A DNA stretch of 44,459 nucleotides, taken from positions 1-44,459 of the forward strand of contig JAPPLM010000081.1 of the NCBI GenBank assembly GCA_028874195.1. The letters are read 5' to 3'. The position numbers were made by a program, and so were the translations under genes. The notes under the pieces are model-generated. The model saw nothing but the letters and a program-made list of their open reading frames with translations. It was not told the origin of the DNA and made no database searches. This document shows positions 8,869-16,583 of the stretch, piece by piece; position 1 is the stretch's first letter, and each line of letters starts with the position of its first letter. Source of the stretch: Chloroflexota bacterium. GTDB lineage: Bacteria; Chloroflexota; UBA11872; VXOZ01.

Positions 8869-8977
8869 CGCCCTTCGACAGGCTCAGAGCCTGCCCCGTA
8901 TTTGATACGGGGGCGAACGAAATAGCGAACAGTCCGTTCGTGCTGAGTGCTGCGCGAAGCCCTTGTCGAAGCACGAG
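8869..8977 (+). repeat. Dispersed palindromic repeat, copy 3
   Basis: The best-preserved copy of the family seen at 66 and 2755: 'CCCTTCGACAGGCTCAGAG', 'CCTGCCCCGTATTTGATACG', 'GGGGGCGAACG', then 'CCGTTCGTGCTGAGTGCTGC' and 'CCCTTGTCGAAGCACGAG'. It lies in the 665-base gap between dnaX and the thioesterase gene. That gap also holds a short remnant of a similar type at 9170-9212 ('CTCCGCTGCGCTCCGTTCGG') and a fragment of this repeat at 9308-9332, but no gene. The reverse strand reads through the copy into dnaX. Confidence 0.85.
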
Positions 8978-9307
8978 TTGGCACGTCGATCCGAATTATG
9001 AGATGGCTTCCAGTCATTTGGCGAACGCTGCACTGGCAAGAATTCACCGAAATCGTTCGAATGAAACCCTACTCATTCCCTGCATTGAATTGTACGTCAT
9101 TCCTGTAAGTGTCAGGTAATTCGTTGACAGATTTTGCAGGGCTGTGCCTTAGATTCCGCGCTCTTAGCTACACTCCGCTGCGCTCCGTTCGGAATGACAT
9201 GTGAGTCGATTATAGAATACATACCCCCTGTCAGTCTGGGAAGAGGGAGTTACCCTTGCACATTCGAGGAGGGTTGCGCAAGGGTCTCATCGAGGGAGAG
9301 GATAAGA

Positions 9308-9332
9308 ACCTGCCCGTACTCGATACGGGGGT
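9308..9332 (+). repeat. Fragment of the dispersed repeat
   Basis: The short block 'CCTGCCCGTACTCGATACGG' matches the middle of the repeat copies at 66, 2755 and 8869. It explains why the frame before the thioesterase appears open upstream of the true start. Confidence 0.65.
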
Positions 9333-9498
9333 GAGAGTGAATTCTCATCGATACAACCCAATACCACTCGCTTGGTCGCGTTATGGAAAGGTCTCCATTG
9401 CTATTGGGCCGTTTTTAATTGGTCGCCTGCGGCGCATACGCTATACTGAAGCCAGTGAAATCCGAGCACGCAAACGCTCTCTGATCAGCGCGCAATAC

Positions 9499-9936
9499 AT
9501 GACACTGGACGTCCCAATTCGCGTTCGCTACGCCGAGACCGACGCCATGGGCGTGGCGTATCATGGACATTACTTCACGTGGTTCGAAGTTGCGAGGGTT
9601 GAACTCATGCGCGCGATGGGACTGCGCTACCGAGACCTTGAAACGGAGGGCATCTACCTGCCGGTAGTTGAGTGTCGGGCGCAATTCCTGTCTGCCGCCC
9701 GGTACGATGCTTCATTGCAGATTCGCACCGCGCTCATGGCGGCCTCGCGCGCAAAAGTCGTGTTTGGCTACGAGGTGCGGGAAACGGAGGGGTCGTCGCT
9801 ACTCCTCGCGCGCGGCCAGACCACCCATGCGTTCACCGGCCGCCAGGGCCGCGCGACGCGCCTGCCCCAAACCCATCCCCTCTGGCAGGGCATGCGCCAA
9901 GCCGCCTACCTGCCTGAGTTTGTATCCTTTGCATAG
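9499..9936 (+). CDS. YbgC/FcbC-type acyl-CoA thioesterase (4HBT hotdog fold)
   Basis: A 145-aa hotdog-fold thioesterase that hydrolyses short acyl-CoA or aryl-CoA thioesters. The motif 'YAETDAMGVAYHGHYFTWFE' gives D15, the catalytic acid of the 4-hydroxybenzoyl-CoA thioesterase family, and H22. Length is typical. The frame extends upstream to 9256, but that part crosses a repeat fragment, so the ATG at 9499 next to the conserved domain is preferred even though its ribosome binding site is poor. A 54-aa membrane protein gene follows 15 bases after the stop. Confidence 0.9.
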   Translation: MTLDVPIRVRYAETDAMGVAYHGHYFTWFEVARVELMRAMGLRYRDLETEGIYLPVVECRAQFLSAARYDASLQIRTALMAASRAKVVFGYEVRETEGSSLLLARGQTTHAFTGRQGRATRLPQTHPLWQGMRQAAYLPEFVSFA

Positions 9937-9951
9937 GAGCAACCGCTACCA

Positions 9952-10116
9952 ATGACCCCTCAACCTCGGCGGCAAACGAGTTCCGTGCTCCGGCTCATCT
10001 TCTATGGGCTGGTAGTTCTCATTCTCGTCATCTCGTTCCTCTATGCGTACGAGCTGACCGGCGGGCTGATCGATGGCTTGCTGGAAGGAATTGGCGACAT
10101 CATCGGCCAATTCTAG
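9952..10116 (+). CDS. 54-aa single-pass membrane microprotein
   Basis: A short frame starting MTPQPRRQTSSVLR. A hydrophobic helix 'LIFYGLVVLILVISFLYAY' (about residues 15-33) follows, then a Gly/Ile-rich tail ending 'GDIIGQF'. The basic N terminus predicts N-in orientation. AGGAG overlaps the stop of the thioesterase gene, 12 bases before the ATG, which suggests coupling. I do not recognise a family. Similar tiny membrane proteins follow other genes in Chloroflexota, but I cannot prove conservation here. Confidence 0.55.
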   Translation: MTPQPRRQTSSVLRLIFYGLVVLILVISFLYAYELTGGLIDGLLEGIGDIIGQF

Positions 10117-10459
10117 CGCGAGAGCCTCAGGAGCGTGAAGGCCCGAATAGTTCCCCAGGCTTCCGTCGCAAAACTTGACAGCCTGTAAGCGAGATCATCT
10201 CTGTGCGCGCGTGGAGCCGGAGTACACGATAAGACGGCGCGCAACGGGTTCTGCACGGGCCATGACTAATCCCAGGGATCCTCAACCCAAATGCAGACTG
10301 TGCGGTCAGGATTACAGTACTCCTCGGCATCATCAGAGACATGGTCGGGTCGTGTTGCCGTGAGCAACGGAGGCGAGTCGACGCCGAGCGCCAGCTTGAG
10401 CAGCGCAGGGCTTTCCCGACGCCGAGGAGATAGTGGAGTACGTGGCTAACGGTCCGGGG

Positions 10460-11266
10460 CTACTCGGGGGGCATCAGCTCCAACTCGTCATAGCTCTCCA
10501 GGAGTGCCCGCAATTCCTCGCGGGTGATGTAGCCCGCCTTGTATCTTAACACGGCCCATTCTCCCCGGGTCAGGCGCTCAAAAATGAGGTCCCCCGTCGG
10601 TGTTGGTATCGGCGTCGCCATCGGTGTCGGCGTTGGCGTCGGTATGGGCGTGGGTGTCGGCGTCGGCGCTGGCGTGGGTGTGGACTGGGACCTTTGTGGC
10701 GCGGGTACTGGAACCGGTGTCGGTTCGGGTGTGGAAGCTCGCGGGGTTGCCGGGACAGATGTGGGCGTGGGTGTCAGAGCCACAACAGGTTCATCGCCGC
10801 CTTGGCTTGAACCGGAGATGACAGTCGGAAGCGGCGCCGGGCTCGCCTCGGTTGTTGGCGTTGCCTGTGGAGCAATCGGTTGCGGCGTTGGCGTAGGGGT
10901 TGCAATGCCGCCGCCTGGAGCGTAATCCGGTTCCCATGGAAAGCGCTCCGTATTCAAGCGCTTCTGGAGGCCGTTCGGCCCATTTATCCAAGTGCGGTAG
11001 CCATCGGTGAAAGCGGTGTGGTTATCGGCTTTGCGCCAGACCAGCAGCCCGCCGGTAGTAGCCTGGACGCTGTCGCCATTCTCGTTGTAGCGCTCATTCT
11101 CCAAGCACTCGCCCACAATCTCGTGGCCGATCAGGTCGCGCAGGGTCTTGAAGCCTCGGACGAACTCGCAGTCTACTGCCATTCCGGATGCGAGCGTTAG
11201 TGATGCAATGGCCAGACTGAGCAAGATTCCGATGAACGCGCGCCGCAAGCGCACAGACATTGCCAT
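10460..11266 (-). CDS. Secreted Thr-Pro-rich protein of unknown function
   Basis: A 268-aa protein with a cleavable signal peptide ('AFIGILLSLAIASLTLASG'). A compact domain of about 85 residues ('GGLLVWRKADNHTAFTDG', 'WINGPNGLQKRLNTERFPWE') follows, then a long Thr-Pro linker at about 120-225. The C-terminal helix-rich tail is 'LRYKAGYITREELRALLESY'. The first domain is a recurrent extracellular module of Chloroflexota secreted proteins, in my recollection; its function is unknown. Start at 11266, or two codons later at MSVRLRR. A perfect TTGACA lies upstream at 11351-11356. The 343 bases downstream of 10116 hold no gene I can support. Confidence 0.75.
   Translation of the reverse strand: MAMSVRLRRAFIGILLSLAIASLTLASGMAVDCEFVRGFKTLRDLIGHEIVGECLENERYNENGDSVQATTGGLLVWRKADNHTAFTDGYRTWINGPNGLQKRLNTERFPWEPDYAPGGGIATPTPTPQPIAPQATPTTEASPAPLPTVISGSSQGGDEPVVALTPTPTSVPATPRASTPEPTPVPVPAPQRSQSTPTPAPTPTPTPIPTPTPTPMATPIPTPTGDLIFERLTRGEWAVLRYKAGYITREELRALLESYDELELMPPE
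10596..10690. repeat. Low-complexity tandem repeat coding for Thr-Pro linker
   Basis: Degenerate tandem units of GGTGTCGGCGTT type within the secreted-protein gene encode the (TP)n linker on the minus strand. A similar but shorter array lies near 13018-13105 in the zinc-peptidase gene. Such arrays can vary in length between strains by slippage. Confidence 0.75.
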
Positions 11267-11327
11267 TTATCTTACCCTCGAGCGCTTCACCGGCCTTGGG
11301 GATTTAGCATGGCTACGTAACTCAATA

Positions 11328-11356
11328 TGCTTAAGTGTAGAAGTTTACACTGTCAA
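11328..11356 (-). promoter_or_regulatory. Possible promoter of the Thr-Pro-rich protein gene
   Basis: A perfect TTGACA (minus strand, 11351-11356) is followed after 17 bases by TAAGCA, a poor -10 element. It lies about 60 bases before the start codon. It also overlaps the end of the solute-binding remnant. Low certainty. Confidence 0.3.
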
Positions 11357-11805
11357 ACCGAAAGAGACAATCCAAGAATTGGCGTAAGCATGCAGCATTG
11401 AGACCAAGAGCGGCAAGTGAGAGGGAATAGCGTATGGGAAACTAAAACGCGTTGCTCAAGTTGCGCGAGGAAGCGCCTCCAGAAAGACACTTGCTCCGGC
11501 GCTGCGGTCGGCAGGGGTTTGGGAGTAAGGCGCTCTTCGGCAGGGTCGTGGGCGCTTTGCGCCGCTTCTTCAACGGGGAGTTGGCCGCGAGCCAAGGGCA
11601 GCGTGATCATGCTAAAGAGTTGTCGGTTCAGTTGCGTTGCCGTCGCCAAATGGGAAGACGCGCTATGTGCCGGCAGCTCCGGCAGCACGCCGCGCGCAAT
11701 AGGGTCCAGCAGCAACGACATGATGTAGCCCGCACCGCTACTCCGGCTGCCCGCAGGCGTCCAAAGAACGGGTTGAAAGTCATTGCGGCCCTGCAAGCGC
11801 CTCAA
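11353..11805 (-). pseudogene. 5'-truncated remnant of a solute-binding protein
   Basis: An open stretch of about 150 codons. Its first two thirds match the C terminus of the solute-binding lipoprotein at 13713-15125: 'YIMSLLLDPIARGVLPELP' against 'KYMSLLLDPVARDVLLELL', 'LPLARGQLPVEEAAQSAHD' against 'LPVARGQLSIEEAAQNAHD', and 'LTPKPLPT' against 'LTPKPPPT'. The N-terminal 300 or more residues and the lipoprotein signal are absent. The only start is a TTG overlapping the stop of the zinc-peptidase gene. I read it as the tail of a third paralogue left by deletion or by insertion of the peptidase gene. Confidence 0.75.
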
Positions 11806-13376
11806 CTTCCAGCGAGAAACGGCCCGCCATGGAACCGTCGATACACGTCGCGGAATGCTGCCGCGCGGTCTGCCGGGACGTGCTTGCGGAACACTTGATA
11901 TACCTCCTCCTCACTCGGATAGAACTCGAACCGCGTATATGACCGGTACAACTCCGCCATCGCCGAGGTGAACGCAGCCTCACCAATGGTGTTGAACAGG
12001 TGGGTCAGGAGGTAGTGGCCGAGATGGTAACTGCACGAGTTCTGGAACGTCGGGCCGGCCTCCGCGAGCGCTGCGACGTTGGAGACGCCGTTGTTCAGGC
12101 ACCACTGCCTGCCCGCATACTCGTTACCCTCGAACAGTGGCACCCGTCCGTCCCAGTCCTCCGCGTCGTCCCACGCCTGCCGGTAGGCCCGTACGAAGTC
12201 CGCGCCGCCCTCCACCAGCCAGAACGGTCCGATCTCGTGCGCCAGGTAGTAGTAGTGGGCGACCTCGTGGTACAGGAGGGCTGCGTGGGCGCTGTCCGGC
12301 CAGCCGCTCCCTGTGGACAGCACCATGGAGTCCGAGCGATTAACCCCGCCGAATCCGCCGCCGTACCGCTCGGGGTTGACCTGCAGCATGATGAGGTCGG
12401 TCACCGGAAGCGGGCTGGCCATCACCCGCTCGGCCGCCCGGGCGCCGTCTTCCATCGCCTCCAGGACGTTGCCCTCGATTGCGTCATGGCCGAAGGCCCA
12501 AAGGACTGTCTCGCCGCTCAACGGCAAGTCGACGGTCGCTTGCAGGGTGAACCGCTCTTGGAGCAGGTCGGGGTACAGGGTGTCATGATACGCCACCTTC
12601 TCCAAGACGATGACGAAGGCCCGCTCCTCCGGCGAGAGGCCGTCCGCAAACCACTCCTGGGCCTGCAGGAGTTCGAGGCTGGCCGGGTCATCCCGCGCCA
12701 TGTCGCCCAGGACATTGAGTATGTGGATGTTGCGGGTCCGCACCGGCTCCTCCGTGCTGTACGCCAGCATCCGGCGCGCCAGCGCCGGGTCGTGGTCGTA
12801 GAGGTTCCCCAGCCCGTAGGGCGCGTTGTGCTCCAACGGGGCGGTGATGCCGTCAATGACCCAGGGGGCTTGCGCCAGATCCCTGCCCAGGTCCGGGTCG
12901 CGCAGCCACACTTCCACGAACGGCAGGGCGGCCAGCGGGTAAGGCGGGTCGTCGTACCACGGGAGCAGTTGCGACAGCGCGGCGCGGGCCGCCTCCTCGG
13001 GAGCGAGGGGCGGTGTCGCCGTAGGCGTGAGTGAGGGTGTGGGCGTCGCTGTTGGCGTAGGAGTCGGCAAAGGCGTTCCCGTTGAGGTAGGCGGCGTCGG
13101 TGTGGGCGGAACGCGCGTTACCCTCGCGCCCGCGGGCACGGCCGCGTCCAACTCCGCTCGTTCCAGCGCCGCCACCGACAGGCCGTAGCGCGCGCCGTAG
13201 CGGGCATCCCACGCCTCCTTGCCCAACACGAAAGTTCCGTAATTATTGCTGTCAATGCCGAATATCTCCACATCCTCGATGGATTGGATGTGCAGCAGCT
13301 TGGGGCGCTCCCACTCGCTCTCCCACTTCACCAAGTAGATCGGATCATTGTCCTTAGCAGTCCCGCCGTCAGCCAA
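11802..13376 (-). CDS. Secreted gluzincin-type metallopeptidase, main frame of a frameshifted gene
   Basis: A 524-codon frame. It carries a short N-terminal domain ('LLHIQSIEDVEIFGIDSN'), a Thr-Pro linker near 90-120, and a helical region. The peptidase core is 'LLYHEVAHYYYLAHE' (HEVAH, zinc ligands and catalytic Glu) with 'FWLVEGGADF' supplying the third ligand, as in MA(E) peptidases. This frame has no signal peptide and its apparent TTG start is artificial. The signal peptide lies in the overlapping frame at 13328-13624. Adding one T at the CCTTGG near 13380 joins the two frames smoothly, so the gene is either broken or wrongly sequenced. Confidence 0.82.
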   Translation of the reverse strand: MADGGTAKDNDPIYLVKWESEWERPKLLHIQSIEDVEIFGIDSNNYGTFVLGKEAWDARYGARYGLSVAALERAELDAAVPAGARVTRVPPTPTPPTSTGTPLPTPTPTATPTPSLTPTATPPLAPEEAARAALSQLLPWYDDPPYPLAALPFVEVWLRDPDLGRDLAQAPWVIDGITAPLEHNAPYGLGNLYDHDPALARRMLAYSTEEPVRTRNIHILNVLGDMARDDPASLELLQAQEWFADGLSPEERAFVIVLEKVAYHDTLYPDLLQERFTLQATVDLPLSGETVLWAFGHDAIEGNVLEAMEDGARAAERVMASPLPVTDLIMLQVNPERYGGGFGGVNRSDSMVLSTGSGWPDSAHAALLYHEVAHYYYLAHEIGPFWLVEGGADFVRAYRQAWDDAEDWDGRVPLFEGNEYAGRQWCLNNGVSNVAALAEAGPTFQNSCSYHLGHYLLTHLFNTIGEAAFTSAMAELYRSYTRFEFYPSEEEVYQVFRKHVPADRAAAFRDVYRRFHGGPFLAGS

Positions 13377-13624
13377 GGATCGCCAATCGGATAGGCCGTC
13401 AACTCAGCGAAAGAAACCTCCCGCCGGTCGTTCCAGTTGATGAGCCTACCGGCGAGGGCGCGCGTATCACCGCCCCAGTGGAGCACACCGCGCTCATCCG
13501 CAATCCATAGGTGCGGCGTGCCGGCGAGGCCAACAACGGCACCGGGCGCGAGTGGAACCGGAGCGGAAGCAGTGAGAAGCAAAACCAGCAGTACGTGCGC
13601 AAGCAAAGCAAGCGGTTTCCGCAT
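13328..13624 (-). CDS. N-terminal fragment (signal peptide and first domain) of the frameshifted metallopeptidase
   Basis: A 98-codon frame starting MRKPLALLAHVLLVLLLTAS, a clear Sec signal peptide. A short domain ('GTPHLWIADERGVLHWGGD') follows. It runs to 'YPIGDPW', where the downstream frame should continue as 'LADGGTAKDNDPIYLVKW'; beyond that point this frame gives unrelated residues and stops. Together with 11802-13376 it would encode one secreted protein of about 600 residues. ATG at 13624. Confidence 0.75.
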   Translation of the reverse strand: MRKPLALLAHVLLVLLLTASAPVPLAPGAVVGLAGTPHLWIADERGVLHWGGDTRALAGRLINWNDRREVSFAELTAYPIGDPWLTAGLLRTMIRSTW

Positions 13625-13712
13625 AGGGCCCCTCTTTCCGGCGACAATACACTCCGACCGGAGTTCACCAGGTATCCTGCCGAACCGACATGCGCGGCAG
13701 CGGGAGATGAGA

Positions 13713-15125
13713 TTACGATTGCTCCGGCACCGGGGTCGGCGGCGGCTTGGGGGTGAGATACGCTTCCACTTCGTCGTGGGCGTTCTGCGCCGCTTCTTCG
13801 ATGGAGAGTTGACCGCGCGCCACGGGCAGCGTGAGCCGGCTAAAGAGCCGCCAGCTCAATACCGAGGAGCTTGCCAAATGGGACGGCACGCTATCCACCA
13901 GGAGCTCCAGCAGCACGTCTCGCGCCACGGGGTCAAGCAACAATGACATGTACTTGCCCGCCGGCTTGTTGATGAAGCCCTGCGCTTCCGTAACGGCCGG
14001 CACCAGGCGAATCTGGCCGATATGATGTCCCAGATGCAGCATGGTCGCAAAGCCCGCGTCGCCATTCTGGCTGCCCACAGGCATTACCAGCGCCTCTTGC
14101 AAGCCGAGGGGCACCCCGCTGCGGTCTTCTTTCGGAATGACCGCCGGCATCCGATCGGCCCGCAAACGACCGAAAAACGGCGTGAAAACCATCGCCGTTT
14201 GCAGGCGCTGGCCGTTGATGGTGCCGCGCAACGTATTGGAGTCTAAATCGGGGCCGTGGGGCATTGCCTTGTGCGTGCGGCCAAGTTCCTGCCAGAAGCG
14301 TATGCCGCGCTGGGCGGCCGGCTCCGTGAGCTTGATCGTGCCGGTATCCAAGTCTACGGCGTCGCCGCCTTCCTGCAAGACGAACGGCAGCCAGCCGGGT
14401 ATGCTCCATTCAGCGTAGCCCCAGAAGTCAATTGCCGTATCCCCGTCGACGTCGCGCGTCAACGACTTGGCCGTGACGATGAAGTCCTCGTGGTTCCACG
14501 TGTGTGTCGGCTCCTTTACCTTGAACTCCTTGAACTTGGTGCTGTTGTACATTACCATCGCCGGCAGCACCGCGAGAGGCACGGCCATGAGCTGACGCTG
14601 GTAGCGCGACAATTGCAGCGCATTTGCCGCAAAGGACTCGAGCCGGTCGCTGTCGTCCGCCAGGGCATAGCGGTCAAGCGGAGCGAGGATTTGGTGCGTA
14701 AAGGCGCGGGGAAAGTCGAGCGCGGAGTGCATCCAGGCGATATCGAGCGGCACGCCGCTCGCGTCGCGCGCCACCACGAACTCCCAAAATGCATCGCGCC
14801 ACGATTTACCGCTCGGCCGCGAGATCTCTACGGCTTCCAACTGAGCGCGCGGCGTGGGGCCGTCAATGTTCTCCGCGTGCCACGCGGCAATCGCATTACT
14901 GGCCTCGGTGGGGATGCCGGCGAGGCGCGCCATGTAGGCAAAAGTGAGCGTGACCGGCTCGGCCGCTTGACTGCCGTTTGCAGAGCGCGGGGCCTCACGG
15001 AAGGGGGCTTTACCTTCAAGCTCGGGCCTGGCGGGCGCGCGTCCCGGGCCCCCGCCGCAGGCCGCGAGCACTGCCGAACCACCGCTCAAAGCAGCCAGTG
15101 CCGCAATACACTCTCGTCTCGTCAT
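13713..15125 (-). CDS. ABC-transporter solute-binding lipoprotein (family 1, sugar type), paralogue 1
   Basis: A 470-aa extracellular binding lipoprotein. The signal is 'TRRECIAALAALSGGSAVLAACGGG' shortened here to its key parts: twin Arg near the N terminus and lipobox LAAC with the lipidated Cys at about 23. The body resembles UgpB/MalE-type proteins, with 'SALDFPRAFTHQILAPLD' and 'GGDAVDLDTGTIKL'. The C terminus is Pro/Thr rich. I choose the ATG at 15125 over the TTG one codon earlier. A second binding protein lies 47 bases upstream, and no permease or ATPase adjoins, so it depends on components elsewhere or has another role. Confidence 0.88.
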   Translation of the reverse strand: MTRRECIAALAALSGGSAVLAACGGGPGRAPARPELEGKAPFREAPRSANGSQAAEPVTLTFAYMARLAGIPTEASNAIAAWHAENIDGPTPRAQLEAVEISRPSGKSWRDAFWEFVVARDASGVPLDIAWMHSALDFPRAFTHQILAPLDRYALADDSDRLESFAANALQLSRYQRQLMAVPLAVLPAMVMYNSTKFKEFKVKEPTHTWNHEDFIVTAKSLTRDVDGDTAIDFWGYAEWSIPGWLPFVLQEGGDAVDLDTGTIKLTEPAAQRGIRFWQELGRTHKAMPHGPDLDSNTLRGTINGQRLQTAMVFTPFFGRLRADRMPAVIPKEDRSGVPLGLQEALVMPVGSQNGDAGFATMLHLGHHIGQIRLVPAVTEAQGFINKPAGKYMSLLLDPVARDVLLELLVDSVPSHLASSSVLSWRLFSRLTLPVARGQLSIEEAAQNAHDEVEAYLTPKPPPTPVPEQS

Positions 15126-15172
15126 CAAGCCTTTACCGGTCTTCCCTGTAATTTCGTCCTAAATCTCCGGCA

Positions 15173-16492
15173 CTAGCCGGGAGGTGAGCCCAACCACTCG
15201 CGTACGACTGCGGCGCCTCTCTCCAAAGCGGCGGCAGCATCCAGATTGCCCCTGAGCGCAGGCAAGGCCATATGCTCGGTTAAAGTCTTCCCTAATCCAC
15301 TATACAACGAGAGCGTGGTACCAATGCTGTATGAGAGACTTCGCAGGACGACGTCGGCTCGGTCCAGTCCCAAAGCAAGCTCAGGGTGCCGCCGATCGGG
15401 ACGCCGGATGAACTCGATGGCGTTGTTGCGCGGCGGGACGAGCAACTGTGATCCGAGTTGCGCTGCCAGCGGCTTGGCGACCGTATAGGCCGCGTCCAGA
15501 TCCCCACTTTGGGCAGAGACGCCCACCATGTCGGTAACCACCATGGGCACGGACTGCGCCGGACCATTTGGCGCACCAACAAATCCATAGGCCGGCGAAT
15601 ACGGCTCGATGTTTTGCCAGTTGATGAGATCGAGGCGCAGCGGCGCGCTGGATGCTCCCTGGCGCCGCCGCATGATAGCCTCCATGGTTATGCGCGGACC
15701 GCCCTCGAGCGCGCCATGCTGGTGCGCAAGGTCCAACCAAAACTGCAGCCCGCGCCGGGCCTCGGACTCAGCGAGTGTCGTCCTACCGGCACTGAGGTCG
15801 GCCACGCGCCCGCCGGTGCCGACAATGAAGAGCAACCACGCCGGAAACGACGTGGTGCCGAATCCCCAAACCGTATTGCCGTTTGCGGTACGAGTCAGCG
15901 CCGCAGCCTTGGCCGCAAATTCATCCCACGTCCAGCTTGAAAGCGGTGGCGGCACCTCATGCGCGGCCAGAACCTCAGTATCGTAACGTACCGCCAGCAC
16001 GCCGAGCGCCGCCGGGAGCGCCATCTGCCGTCCCCAATATTGTAGGGCGCGCAAGGACTCGGGGTGATATCCCTTGAGCGTGTTATCTGAATCGTTATCG
16101 AGAAAGGGATTCAGCGGTCGCAGCAAGTCGCCGCGCAGGATTTCGGGCAAGTCGTCGTGAAGACTAAACCAGACAACGTCAGGAGCCTCCCCGGCCGCAA
16201 CGCGCTGGCGCACGCCCGTTACAAAAGAGCGGCCGGGCGTGGAGACAATCTTCTGAATCTCCCGGATATTGGGCATGCCGCTGCGCGCGCCGGGCGAAAG
16301 CCCATAGCGAACGGGCGGCAACGCTTTTTCCAGGACAGCGTCCGTCCTATCGCTGGCTCGCACCGCAATCGTGACGGTGACATCCTGCGGCACCGGCGTC
16401 GGCACATCGGAGGCGCCGCGCTTTCCGCAGGCAAGCAGCAACGCGCTGCCAAGAACTGCACCGCCAGACCGTAGTAGCTGCCGTCGTGTCAT
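15173..16492 (-). CDS. ABC-transporter solute-binding lipoprotein, paralogue 2
   Basis: A 439-aa binding lipoprotein. MTRRQLLRSGG leads into a hydrophobic stretch ending 'LLLAC' (lipidated C22). The two arginines could also direct Tat export. The body has 'DLLRPLNPFLDND' and 'SSWTWDEFAAKAAALTR', typical of sugar-type solute-binding proteins. It is distantly related to the neighbouring 13713-15125 protein, and the pair is probably co-transcribed from a promoter at about 16530-16560. The ATG at 16492 is chosen over a GTG four codons earlier. Confidence 0.87.
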   Translation of the reverse strand: MTRRQLLRSGGAVLGSALLLACGKRGASDVPTPVPQDVTVTIAVRASDRTDAVLEKALPPVRYGLSPGARSGMPNIREIQKIVSTPGRSFVTGVRQRVAAGEAPDVVWFSLHDDLPEILRGDLLRPLNPFLDNDSDNTLKGYHPESLRALQYWGRQMALPAALGVLAVRYDTEVLAAHEVPPPLSSWTWDEFAAKAAALTRTANGNTVWGFGTTSFPAWLLFIVGTGGRVADLSAGRTTLAESEARRGLQFWLDLAHQHGALEGGPRITMEAIMRRRQGASSAPLRLDLINWQNIEPYSPAYGFVGAPNGPAQSVPMVVTDMVGVSAQSGDLDAAYTVAKPLAAQLGSQLLVPPRNNAIEFIRRPDRRHPELALGLDRADVVLRSLSYSIGTTLSLYSGLGKTLTEHMALPALRGNLDAAAALERGAAVVREWLGSPPG

Positions 16493-16526
16493 GCTCGCAC
16501 CCACCGCAAAGAGCTGCTATGACGCC

Positions 16527-16560
16527 ATTATACTACACGCCGCGTGCGCAAAAATGTCAA
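16527..16560 (-). promoter_or_regulatory. Possible promoter for the solute-binding protein genes
   Basis: On the minus strand a perfect TTGACA (16555-16560) lies 22 bases from a perfect TATAAT (16527-16532), or 19 bases from an overlapping TAGTAT (16530-16535). Both spacings exceed the ideal 17, so strength is uncertain. It lies in the gap between the glycosyltransferase gene and the binding-protein genes. Confidence 0.4.
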
Positions 16561-16583
16561 TCGTCTGAAAAATCAGATCCCGC

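Noticed and set aside
1-9332. A CRISPR array suggested by repeated palindromic blocks
   Set aside because: The copies are about 2.7-6 kb apart, in both orientations, with no regular spacers and no cas genes.
10175-10363. A 62-codon frame with a CRLCG...HHQRH pattern, resembling a C2H2 zinc finger
   Set aside because: The cysteine-histidine spacing is poor, there is no ribosome binding site, and the region around it looks non-coding.
11802-13624. Programmed -1 frameshift in the secreted peptidase gene
   Set aside because: There is no heptameric slippery site at the junction; a one-base deletion or sequencing error explains it more simply.
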